Of a stretch of DNA of 40,814 nt, positions 1-6,241 are shown piece by piece. The first letter of the stretch is position 1; the number at the start of each line of letters is the position of its first letter. A program made the position numbers and the translations under genes. The notes under the pieces were generated by a model. It did not search any database, was not told where the DNA came from, and was given only the letters and a program-made list of their open reading frames with translations. The stretch comes from Acidobacteriota bacterium (lineage in GTDB: Bacteria > Acidobacteriota > Vicinamibacteria > Vicinamibacterales > UBA8438), in the NCBI GenBank assembly GCA_026708265.1, contig JAPOVI010000274.1, positions 1 to 40,814 on the forward strand. Direction: 5' to 3'.

Positions 1-123
1 CGGCGTGGGAGGCGCGCGCCCAGTCGGAGCCTCCCCCGCCGCGCCCGCCAGCACGAGCCCCGCCGCGAGCGCGACGCGGCGCGCGAACCAGCGGGGCCGA
101 CGGCGGAAGGGGTGGGGCGGCAT
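1..123 (-). CDS. N-terminus of an exported protein, cut by the left window edge
   Basis: Reading leftward from an ATG at 123-121 gives 41 open codons that run off the window. The peptide starts MPPHPFRRRPRWFARR, then has a hydrophobic stretch of about 14 residues ending LAGAAGEA, which is a good Sec or Tat-like signal peptide (arginine-rich n-region, alanine/leucine h-region, AxA-type site). No mature domain is visible, so no function can be given. It is divergent from the cyclase gene at 243. I see no strong Shine-Dalgarno in front of the ATG, so the exact start is uncertain. Confidence 0.5.
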   Translation of the reverse strand, partial: MPPHPFRRRPRWFARRVALAAGLVLAGAAGEAPTGRAPPTP

Positions 124-207
124 GGGAGGCGAAGTCAGGCCGATCGTATCCCGGTCGGCACCCCGGGGCGCGGGCCCGCGCGCGGTGGCCGGGGCCGGAG
201 GCGTCGC

Positions 208-213
208 TATAAT
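208..213 (+). promoter_or_regulatory. Putative -10 box TATAAT upstream of the cyclase gene
   Basis: A perfect TATAAT lies 29 bases before the ATG at 243 and is followed by GGCCGG. The expected -35 position (185-190, GTGGCC) is poor. The same TATRATGG-type context precedes other operons in this window. Confidence 0.4.
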
Positions 214-242
214 GGCCGGACTTCGACAAGAGGGAGCCCGCG

Positions 243-1247
243 ATGACCAGACCTGCCCGCCTGTCGGTGTTCCTGGCCGGAGCCGCCTGCGCGGCCCTGC
301 TCGCCGCCGGTCCGCACGCGCAGGAGCCGGACGCGCTCCCGCCCCTCGTCAGCGCCGAGCAGTTCGACCAGTGGCTGACGGAGCTCTCGAACTGGGGGCG
401 CTGGGGTCCCGACGACGAGCTGGGCGCCGCCAACCTGATCACCCCCGCCAAGCGGGCCGAGGCGGCCGCCCTCGTCACGGAGGGCTTCACCGTCTCGCTG
501 GCGTCGAACGCCCAGAACTACCGCTCCGCTGACGTCCCGTGTCCGGTCGAATGGTCGATGACCGTGGCCAACCGCCGGGCCGCGAGCGACACGATCAACT
601 ACCCGTGCATCCACGGGCCCGGCACGACGCACCTCGACGCCTTCGCCCACGTCTTCTTCGACGGCAAGATGTGGAACGGCTACGACGTCGAGGGCCTGGT
701 GACGATGGAGGAGGGCGCGAAGAAGAATTCCATCATGGCCGTGAAGGACGGCCTGGTGACGCGGGCCGTCCTCTACGACATCCCGCGGCTCAAGGGCGTG
801 CCGTGGCTCGAGCCGGGCACCCGCATCACGGTGGCGGACCTCGAGGCGTGGGAGGAGATGGCCGGCGTGCGGGTGGGCCCCGGCGACGCCTTCCTCATCC
901 GGTGGGGGCGCTGGGCCCGCCAGGACGCCCTCGGGCCGTTCGACACCGGCCAGGAGGCGGCGGGTCTCGACAACAACGTCATCCCGTGGCTCAAGGAACG
1001 GGACGTCGCCATCGCCGGCTGGGAGACGCCCGGCTACGCGCCGCAGCCGGAGGGCGATCTGCCCCGCACGGCGCTCCACAACTTCGCCCTGACCATCCTG
1101 GGCATCCAGGTGCTCGACCGCGCCGACTTCCAGGACCTGGCCAATGCCGCCGCCGAACGCAACCGCTGGGAGTTCATGATGACCATCGCGCCCCTGCGGA
1201 TTCCGAACGGCACGGGGTCGCCGGTCAACCCCATCGCGATGTTCTGA
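243..1247 (+). CDS. Secreted cyclase family protein (KynB-like fold)
   Basis: A 334-residue protein of the metal-dependent cyclase/kynurenine-formamidase-like superfamily, which hydrolyses amide or ester bonds using a metal held by a H-x-G-T-H-x-D-x3-H type motif. Here the motif is HGPGTTHLDAFAH at about residues 124-136 (H124, H130, D132, H136). Residues 1-27 form a Sec signal peptide ending in AGPHAQ, so the enzyme should be periplasmic or secreted, unlike KynB. The protein is longer than KynB (about 210 residues) and belongs to the long cyclase type. It ends GTGSPVNPIAMF, almost the same as the second cyclase at 39209-40294. The ATG at 243 follows a GAGGGAG Shine-Dalgarno. It appears monocistronic, with a hairpin after the stop. 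The substrate is unknown, and no other kynurenine gene is present. Confidence 0.88.
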   Translation: MTRPARLSVFLAGAACAALLAAGPHAQEPDALPPLVSAEQFDQWLTELSNWGRWGPDDELGAANLITPAKRAEAAALVTEGFTVSLASNAQNYRSADVPCPVEWSMTVANRRAASDTINYPCIHGPGTTHLDAFAHVFFDGKMWNGYDVEGLVTMEEGAKKNSIMAVKDGLVTRAVLYDIPRLKGVPWLEPGTRITVADLEAWEEMAGVRVGPGDAFLIRWGRWARQDALGPFDTGQEAAGLDNNVIPWLKERDVAIAGWETPGYAPQPEGDLPRTALHNFALTILGIQVLDRADFQDLANAAAERNRWEFMMTIAPLRIPNGTGSPVNPIAMF

Positions 1248-1265
1248 TTCGGCGCCCCGGCGGAC

Positions 1266-1300
1266 GGCCCGGCGGTGTTCCGCGGGCCGGCCGCCGGGCC
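1266..1300 (+). terminator. GC-rich hairpin after the cyclase gene
   Basis: GGCCCGGCGG (1266-1275) pairs perfectly with CCGCCGGGCC (1291-1300) across a 15-base loop, 19 bases after the cyclase stop. There is no T tract, so it is only a candidate terminator. Confidence 0.45.
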
Positions 1301-1317
1301 TGCGGAACCTCGGCCGG

Positions 1318-1788
1318 CGGCGCGGCGTCCTCCGCATCTCGCGGACCGTGCGCGTCTACTTCGTCGACGGGGCGGTGCGGAACGCCGCGCTCCAGCGGGG
1401 CGTCCGGCCACTGACCGACGCCGAGGAGATGGGTCTCCTCTACGAGAACCTGGCCGCGAGCCACCTGCACGCGCTCGCCCGCCAGACCCAGGCGCGGCTT
1501 CATCATTGGCGCGAAGGGCAGCACGAAGTCGACCTCGTCTACGATGAATCCGACCAGCCGCTCGCCTTCGAGATCGCCTCGTCCGTCGGTCATTCCCGGG
1601 CGGCGCTGCTTCGTTTCGTGGAACGCTTCCCGCAGTTCGAGGGGCGCGCCTACCTCGTCAGCCCGGACGCGCCGCCCCTCAGTCCGGGCACCGCTGCCGG
1701 GCGGATCGGAACGCTGCCGTTGGACCTGTTGCTGCTCGCGGCCAGCCGGCAGGCCGACCGGGCGCTGGCGCTGCGGCTAGGCGGCTGA
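1318..1788 (+). pseudogene. C-terminal remnant of a DUF4143-type AAA ATPase (relic A)
   Basis: The open frame resembles only the C-terminal (DUF4143) part of the archaeal/bacterial ATPases that pair an AAA domain with a PD-(D/E)XK-like tail: VRVYFVDGAVRNAAL, then LLYENLAASHL, HHWREGQHEVDLVYD and FEIASS, matching the family order YFvDpGlrn - EnlVa - yWR..evDfv - EvKss. The usual lysine of the last motif is missing (EIASS). The AAA domain, about 250 residues with Walker A and B, is absent upstream, so the gene is truncated. A GTG at 1348 could start a 146-residue product, but no Shine-Dalgarno supports it. The last 24 codons plus the sequence after the stop are repeated at 4262-4336. Confidence 0.7.
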
Positions 1789-1810
1789 GTCCGCGCCTGC
1801 CGGCGGCAAC

Positions 1811-1900
1811 ATGGACGCGCCTCTCCTCGACGGCGTGCGCTACCTGTTCATCGGGTCCGGCGCCATCCTGCCAGGGTACCTGCGGCAGCGCGCCCGCTGA
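1811..1900 (+). pseudogene. N-terminal remnant of a nucleotidyltransferase (relic A)
   Basis: A 29-codon open frame contains DGVRYLFIGSGAILPGY, matching the start of nucleotidyltransferase-fold proteins (gvrYlfiGg.Aai.hGy) before their D-x-D metal site, which is missing. The DNA from about 1815 to 1880 aligns closely with 4635-4705, where the intact context reads LHGVRYLFIGKLGAILHGY. It follows the DUF4143 relic by 22 bases. I read this as debris of a gene, not a functional peptide. Confidence 0.6.
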
Positions 1901-1979
1901 CAACGGAGGCGATCGGCATGGATGAACAGCTGCCGCCTCAGGATTTCGTGTGGGCGGGACGCCGGACGTCCGTCTCCGC

Positions 1980-1985
1980 TATGAT
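1980..1985 (+). promoter_or_regulatory. Putative -10 box TATGAT for the YVTN-cytochrome operon
   Basis: TATGAT lies 77 bases before the ATG at 2062. GGGACG at 1956-1961 is a weak -35 match at 18-base spacing. The context TATGATAGGC resembles the other putative -10 sites. Confidence 0.35.
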
Positions 1986-2061
1986 AGGCGTCCGGACAGG
2001 ACCGGGTCGGTCGTGCGGCGCAGCAGTCCGGTGCGCCATGGGCCATGACACGGAGGTTCAG

Positions 2062-3258
2062 ATGACAGGTTCACTCTTCGGCCGCGCACTCTCGGTGGTC
2101 GTCGCCAGTCTGCTTCTCGCCTCGTCCGCGGCGGCACAGGCGGTGCCTCAGCTCGATTCCTACGACGGGGTGGTCGTGCGGATCCTGCAGAGCAACAACG
2201 CGGGCACCATCCAGCACGTCATCGACCCCGAGCTGAACGAGGTCGTGGGGCTGATCCGAGGTTGTCCGAATCCGCACAACCTGACGATGCATCCCGACGC
2301 GCTCTACTACTACTGCGCGAACGAGCAGGACCATACGGTCGACGTGTTCGATACGAAGACGCTCGAACTGGTCGAGCAGGTCAAGCTGTCGCAGCGACCG
2401 AACAAGGTCGCGGTCAACAAGAAGCACCGGAAGATCTATGCGGGGATCGCGCGGCGGTCGACGAATCCACTCGGCCCCGGGGTCGAGGTCGATCCGAACC
2501 GGGCGGCGCCGGCGCTCGTCGATGTCATCGACATCGATACGCACGAGACCGTCAAGAGTATCGAGGTGCACTATCCGGTCCACAACGTCTTCGTCACCCC
2601 TGACGAACGATGGATCGTGCTCGGTCTCCGCGGCACGGCCGGGCCGGATGATCCGACGATCCAGGTGATTGACCCCGAGACCGACACGGTGGCCTGGTCG
2701 CTCGGCCTGAGTGGATACGAGCAATACGGCCGGACGCACCACACGGTGCGACCGATGGCCTTCGAGGCGAACGATGACGGGTCGACCAAGCGGATCTTCG
2801 CGCAGGCGACCGGGATCAACGCCGTGTGGGTCATCGACTGGGAGAGCCGCGAGGTCGTCGACATGCTGTGGCCGCCCGAGCTGCCCTTGTGGGAAAAGAA
2901 CGCCGACGGGATACAGACCGGTGATATGCACGGTCTCGAGGTGCTGGCGGATCGTTCCGCCGTGTGGGCCTCGAGCCGGCTCGACAGCCGCATCTACGGC
3001 TGGAGTCTGCCCGACCTCGAGTACATCGGCGGCGTCGAGGTGGGCCCGAGCGCCAACTGGATGACGTCGACACCCGACAGCAAGTACATGTATGTCGCGG
3101 TGTCCGGGACTGACCAGACGCTGGCGATCGATCTGGAGAAGCTCGAGGTGGTCGCCACCATCACGACCGGCGCGCGGCCGGCCCGAATCAGCACCGTCAT
3201 CCTGCCCCCCGACCGCGTGAATCCCAAGGGCACCAACATGCGGTCGGAGGAGGAGTAG
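2062..3258 (+). CDS. Secreted YVTN-type beta-propeller protein
   Basis: A 398-residue protein with a signal peptide (about residues 1-25, ending SSAAAQA) followed by successive propeller blades. Blade-like repeats include HPDALYYYCANEQDHTVDVF, KKHRKIYAGI, TPDERWIVLGLRG, IQVIDPETDTVAW and TPDSKYMYVAVSGTDQTLAI, the YVTN-repeat pattern seen in quinohaemoprotein subunits, nitrite-reductase-like d1 propellers and surface propellers. No haem motif or PQQ signature is visible, so it is more likely a binding or scaffold propeller than a proven enzyme. The ATG at 2062 has GGAGG (2052-2056) five bases upstream; an in-frame ATG at 1918 is less likely because it would put non-signal sequence before the signal peptide. 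The di-haem cytochrome gene starts 5 bases after its stop, so the two probably work as a pair. Confidence 0.85.
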   Translation: MTGSLFGRALSVVVASLLLASSAAAQAVPQLDSYDGVVVRILQSNNAGTIQHVIDPELNEVVGLIRGCPNPHNLTMHPDALYYYCANEQDHTVDVFDTKTLELVEQVKLSQRPNKVAVNKKHRKIYAGIARRSTNPLGPGVEVDPNRAAPALVDVIDIDTHETVKSIEVHYPVHNVFVTPDERWIVLGLRGTAGPDDPTIQVIDPETDTVAWSLGLSGYEQYGRTHHTVRPMAFEANDDGSTKRIFAQATGINAVWVIDWESREVVDMLWPPELPLWEKNADGIQTGDMHGLEVLADRSAVWASSRLDSRIYGWSLPDLEYIGGVEVGPSANWMTSTPDSKYMYVAVSGTDQTLAIDLEKLEVVATITTGARPARISTVILPPDRVNPKGTNMRSEEE

Positions 3259-3263
3259 GCGTC

Positions 3264-4106
3264 ATGATGACGAGAGTCCGCCTGGGGCTGATCTGCTGTC
3301 TGGCTGCGGTGGCGGCCGTGGCGCTACTGCCGGGCATTGTCGCGCCGGTCGCCGCCCAGACCCTGAGCACCGGCGAGTTGGAGACGTATCGCGGCACCGT
3401 CGAGAGCGTCTTCATGGAAGATCGCGGGGGCACGACTTCAGGCTATGCGTCGTGCGTGATGTGCCACACGTGGCAGACGAGCGTGCGCTTCTCTCTGGAG
3501 ACCCCGAGCTCCAATGCCGGCTGGAGCAGCGAGCAGTCGATGCGCAACTTCGAGGTGGTGAGCCAGCTCATCAACACGGCCGACCCCGAGAGCAGCCGGC
3601 TGCTCCTGAAGCCGCTGTCACCCGACGCGGGCGGACTGACTCACACCGGGGGGACCTACTGGACCTCCGCTGACGACCCGGAGTACGTTGCGCTGCTCGA
3701 TTGGATTCGAAGCATGCCGGAGGACGCCTTCGTCCCCCCGCCGGAGCCCGAGATCGACTTCGAGTTCTTCCGCGCGTGCGTTCAGCCCGTCTTCGCGAAC
3801 CCGCGCGAAGGGCAGCTCCGCTGCAGCAACTGCCATTCCGGGGGGCTCATCGGCTTCGCGCCGGCTCCCGGACGTGGCGACGAGTGGAGCGACGAAGAGG
3901 CCCAGCGAGCCTTTCGGCTGATCACCCGCGTGATCACGCCGGGCAACCCTGAGCAGAGTCGGTTTCTGCTGAAGCCCCTTCATCCCGACGGCGGCGGCGC
4001 GTACACGCACAACGGTCCGCGACGCTGGCAGAATCGTGACGACCCGGAGTGGCAGATGCTGGCCGGGTGGGTTCGCGGGGAGCGAACCGGGCCCAGCTGT
4101 TCCTAG
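3264..4106 (+). CDS. Secreted di-haem c-type cytochrome with two duplicated domains
   Basis: A 280-residue exported protein (signal peptide about 1-31, ending VAAQ) with two haem c motifs: CVMCH (C64, C67, H68) and CSNCH (C187, C190, H191). The halves are internal duplicates: each haem motif is followed about 50 residues later by a matching block, DPESSRLLLKPLSPDAGG at 108-124 and NPEQSRFLLKPLHPDGGG at 228-245. This resembles the planctomycete-type/PSCyt cytochrome fold in which SRLLxKPLxP is common. It should accept or pass electrons in the periplasm, probably with the propeller protein encoded 5 bases upstream. The Shine-Dalgarno GGAGGAGGAG overlaps the upstream stop codon, indicating coupling. 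A strong hairpin follows the stop. Confidence 0.88.
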   Translation: MMTRVRLGLICCLAAVAAVALLPGIVAPVAAQTLSTGELETYRGTVESVFMEDRGGTTSGYASCVMCHTWQTSVRFSLETPSSNAGWSSEQSMRNFEVVSQLINTADPESSRLLLKPLSPDAGGLTHTGGTYWTSADDPEYVALLDWIRSMPEDAFVPPPEPEIDFEFFRACVQPVFANPREGQLRCSNCHSGGLIGFAPAPGRGDEWSDEEAQRAFRLITRVITPGNPEQSRFLLKPLHPDGGGAYTHNGPRRWQNRDDPEWQMLAGWVRGERTGPSCS

Positions 4107-4115
4107 ATCCCGATA

Positions 4116-4147
4116 GCGGGGCCACCGACGCCCGTCGGTGGCCCCGC
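4116..4147 (+). terminator. Perfect 15-bp hairpin closing the YVTN-cytochrome operon
   Basis: GCGGGGCCACCGACG (4116-4130) and CGTCGGTGGCCCCGC (4133-4147) are exact inverted complements, beginning 10 bases after the stop codon. There is no T tract, as is common in very GC-rich genomes. This is the end of the two-gene operon. Confidence 0.7.
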
Positions 4148-4261
4148 CGGTCTCGGCGCCGACACCCGCCTTTCCGTTCCTGTGGCGCAGCTAGCAGACG
4201 GCCTCTCCAGGATTTGACGCCGTCGCTGCGCCCAGGCACCGGCGCCGGGCCAATTTGATTT

Positions 4262-4336
4262 CTGCCGTTGGACCTTCTGGTGCTCGTCGCGAGTCGGCAG
4301 GCGTATCGGGTACTGGCGCTGCGGCTCGGTGGTTGA
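4262..4336 (+). pseudogene. Second copy of the DUF4143 ATPase C-terminus (relic B)
   Basis: Twenty-four codons plus TGA read LPLDLLVLVASRQAYRVLALRLGG, against LPLDLLLLAASRQADRALALRLGG at 1714-1788. DNA similarity continues past the stop (TGAGTCCGCGnCTGCC). Nothing upstream resembles the rest of the gene. It is a short relic, and with relic A it brackets the YVTN-cytochrome operon. Confidence 0.65.
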
Positions 4337-4400
4337 GTCCGCGGCTGCCCGGCGGCATTGCGGTCCCGAAGGCGCATCCGCGACCAGGAGGCACGAGCAC

Positions 4401-4628
4401 GTGACCGACGACGCAGACCTGGACCCCGACTGGTTGGCCGAGTTCGAGGCCGCGGCCCGCAGGCCGCTCGAGGCTCGCTGGCGGTACGCGTTCATTCGCA
4501 CCCACAGGCCGGTCCTGGACGATGCCGAGTACCGCGCCTTCGACACGATGGCGGACTACCGGCGCTGGTGCGAGGAACACCTGCCGGCGTGGCTCGGATA
4601 TGGCCGCTTTCAGCTACCAGCAGGCTGA
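4401..4628 (+). CDS. Small protein preceding a nucleotidyltransferase gene (antitoxin-like companion)
   Basis: A 75-residue acidic protein starting at GTG 4401, with a good AGGAGG (4386-4391) nine bases before it. Its sequence (DPDWLAEFEAAARRPLEARW, then RTHRPVLDDAEYRAFDTMADYRRWCEEHLPAWLGYG) has no domain I can name, but it looks folded, rich in aromatic residues and helical. Its stop overlaps the next start (ATG 4600) by 29 bases, an arrangement seen again at the two other nucleotidyltransferase loci of this window. By position it is a candidate antitoxin or partner of a nucleotidyltransferase. Since that neighbour is broken, this gene may be an orphan survivor. No signal peptide. Confidence 0.55.
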   Translation: MTDDADLDPDWLAEFEAAARRPLEARWRYAFIRTHRPVLDDAEYRAFDTMADYRRWCEEHLPAWLGYGRFQLPAG

Positions 4629-5280
4629 GGAGATCAGGGACGCGCTACGCCTCCACGGCGTGCGCTACCTGTTCATCGGGAAGTTGGGCGCCATCCTCCA
4701 CGGGTACGCGGTCGTCGAGTTGAAGTCCAGAGAACGGGTGGAGGCGGAGTCTCTTCTCGAGGATACGCTCGTCGCGAACCCGGACCTGCTCGGTCCGGGT
4801 CTCAAGCGGGTTGGCAGGCAGGTGCCGACCGCGGGTGGTCCTCTCGACCTGCTGGGTGTGGACGGATACGGCCGGCTCGCCCTGTTCGAGCTCAAGCGGG
4901 GCATGCTCACGCGCGACGCGGTTGCGCAGGTGATCGACTACGCGGCCGACCTGGAGGCCCTGGACTTGGTCGACCTCACTCGCCTTATAGCCGAGGAGTC
5001 ATCACCTTCCACGGCTTTGCGTATGATGGCAGGACCCTTCTCGCCAGGCAGGTGCGCGTAGAAGGAGTAACGGACTCCGAGTCGCGACCGGCCAGTCGAT
5101 ACGTGAGCGTGGGAGAGAGGCGAGCGCGGTTGGAAAGGCGAGTGGAAGAATCGGGCGTGACCGAGCTGTTCGCTGCCGTGAGAGGCAATGTTCAGAGAAA
5201 CCTGGCCCGGATCCAGCACACGCCCGGGGGCCTATGGGCTCAGCATCAGACTTCGGAGACGGTCATATGCACGAATCGGT
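4600..5280 (+). pseudogene. Chimeric relic: nucleotidyltransferase N-terminus joined to a NucS/DUF91-like nuclease
   Basis: The frame from ATG 4600 begins as a nucleotidyltransferase (YQQAEEIRDALRLHGVRYLF, then GAILHGY) and, from about codon 38, turns in frame into a PD-(D/E)XK nuclease of the NucS/DUF91 type: LEDTLVANPDLL, GRQVPTAGGPLDLLGVDGYG and LFELKRG (catalytic D and E-x-K), then VAQVIDYAADLEALDL. After LIAEES, at about 5000, the nuclease continues in another frame (ITFHGFAYDGRTLLARQVRV, later SVGERRARLERRVEESGVTE), suggesting an internal deletion with frameshift. A further shift near 5220 is possible (YGLSIRLRRRSYARIGVW). The frame from 4600 stops at 5061 and would give 153 residues. 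The D-x-D site of the transferase is lost at the fusion point. Probably non-functional. Confidence 0.6.
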
Positions 5281-5402
5281 GTGTGGAAGGAGAAGGGGGG
5301 GGGCGATCCACGCGGAGGACGCAGATACCTCCAACGGAGGAGTGCCGGCCGCCTGGGATTCCGCCGGTCGACCGGCGGCTGAGCGCCCGGGCGCGCTGGC
5401 GG
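5281..5402 (+). other. Spacer with a nine-G run, no gene seen
   Basis: Between the nuclease relic and the stop of the minus-strand nucleotidyltransferase gene. It contains a run of nine G (5295-5303) and a short GGTCGACC-centred inverted repeat near 5366. No convincing coding sequence. Confidence 0.4.
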
Positions 5403-5855
5403 CTACTCTCCGCGCCGCTCCAGGAGGGCCACGTCCGCGAGATCCTTGGCCCGCGCGGTTGCGCGCTTGTTGTCCAGCAGGGCGGCCCGCCCCAGGAACG
5501 GCACGTCGAGATCGCCCACGCGATGCACGCTGCGTGTCGCCCACGCCTCCTCGAAGTCGACGCTTGTGATGGATGTCAGGAGGTCGATGCGTCGGGGCGG
5601 CTCGCCCATCTGGAACACCACCCCGGGCGCTGTCAGATCGGCCTGCGACAGATCGAAGGCCCGAAGGGGCGCGCCGAACTCGGTCAAAGCGGCCCAGACC
5701 CGCTCGGCGTTCTTCGGGTCGGGTCGAATCCACACGTCCAGGTCGCCCGTCGCGCGCGGTACGCCGTGGGCCGCCATGGCATGCGCGCCGACGATCAGGA
5801 ACCGGGCCTCGGCCCGCAGGAGCGCGGTCAGGAGGTCGAGAAAGTCGGGGTTCAA
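5403..5855 (-). CDS. Nucleotidyltransferase-fold protein (AbiEii/MNT-like)
   Basis: A 150-residue protein of the nucleotidyltransferase superfamily, as found in AbiEii-like and MNT/HEPN toxin-antitoxin pairs. The N-terminal motif FLIVGAHAMAAHG, followed by the metal site GDLDVWI (D-x-D), marks the NTase fold; later blocks include RIDLLTSI and PFLGRAALLDNKRATARAKD, with the K-x4-R-x-K-D-x-x-D signature near the end. I chose the TTG at 5855-5853 because it overlaps the upstream stop as TTGA, a coupled arrangement. The protein is shorter than full AbiEii (about 300 residues) but normal for this small family. It would transfer nucleotides to an unknown target, and is probably controlled by the companion gene 5852-6136. 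Confidence 0.75.
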   Translation of the reverse strand: MNPDFLDLLTALLRAEARFLIVGAHAMAAHGVPRATGDLDVWIRPDPKNAERVWAALTEFGAPLRAFDLSQADLTAPGVVFQMGEPPRRIDLLTSITSVDFEEAWATRSVHRVGDLDVPFLGRAALLDNKRATARAKDLADVALLERRGE

Positions 5856-6136
5856 CGTCGGCTGTCGGTGTCGAGCTGACCGGCGCGGGGGCCGGTCCCC
5901 GGAGATGGCGTGCGGGCGATGCGTCCCGGCATCCGGTCGCGCGAGTACTCGGGAAGGCGCTGGCCGGCGGAGGTCCAGGCGTCGACCGCGAGCGGCCACA
6001 TCATCGCGATTCGTTCTTCCGGTGTCGTGCACTCGCTGAGGTCGTCGCCCTGTTCTTCACCGAGGCGGAACACCCTGATCGGCATCGAGGCGCGCGCCTT
6101 GCGCCGTTCGTGGGCCGCACTCTCGTCGGAAGCCAT
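5852..6136 (-). CDS. Small companion protein of the nucleotidyltransferase (putative antitoxin)
   Basis: A 94-residue protein, basic at both ends, with a conserved-looking core: PIRVFRLGEEQGDDLSECTT, then PEERIAMMWPLAVDAW, and LPEYSRDRMPGRI. I know of no named domain, but the order companion - nucleotidyltransferase with a 4-base TTGA overlap is typical of two-gene toxin-antitoxin operons. Start: ATG 6136-6134, with AGGAGG (minus strand, 6155-6150) 13 bases before it; a second in-frame ATG at 6148 lies too close to that site. A TATGAT hexamer on the minus strand (6149-6144) could be a -10 box only if the message were nearly leaderless. Divergent from the PQQ dehydrogenase at 6242. Confidence 0.6.
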   Translation of the reverse strand: MASDESAAHERRKARASMPIRVFRLGEEQGDDLSECTTPEERIAMMWPLAVDAWTSAGQRLPEYSRDRMPGRIARTPSPGTGPRAGQLDTDSRR

Positions 6137-6241
6137 CCCCCCGATCATACCTCCTCGCCATCGGCCGTCGGGCGGCCCTCCCGGCGCCGCACCCTTGCAT
6201 GTAGACTGCCCGGGTTGGCACGGGATGATGAGGAGGTCGAG

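Noticed and set aside
243..1247. Naming the cyclases kynB (kynurenine formamidase)
   Set aside because: They are longer, exported and not near any tryptophan catabolic gene; the fold alone does not fix the substrate.
1318..4710. Calling the duplicated relics a transposon
   Set aside because: No transposase, no terminal inverted repeats and no target duplication are visible; gene duplication or recombination explains them.
5022..5027. TATGATGGC resembling the -10 boxes elsewhere
   Set aside because: In the frame of the nuclease relic it encodes Tyr-Asp-Gly within TFHGFAYDGRTLLARQ, so it is coding remnant; no gene starts after it.
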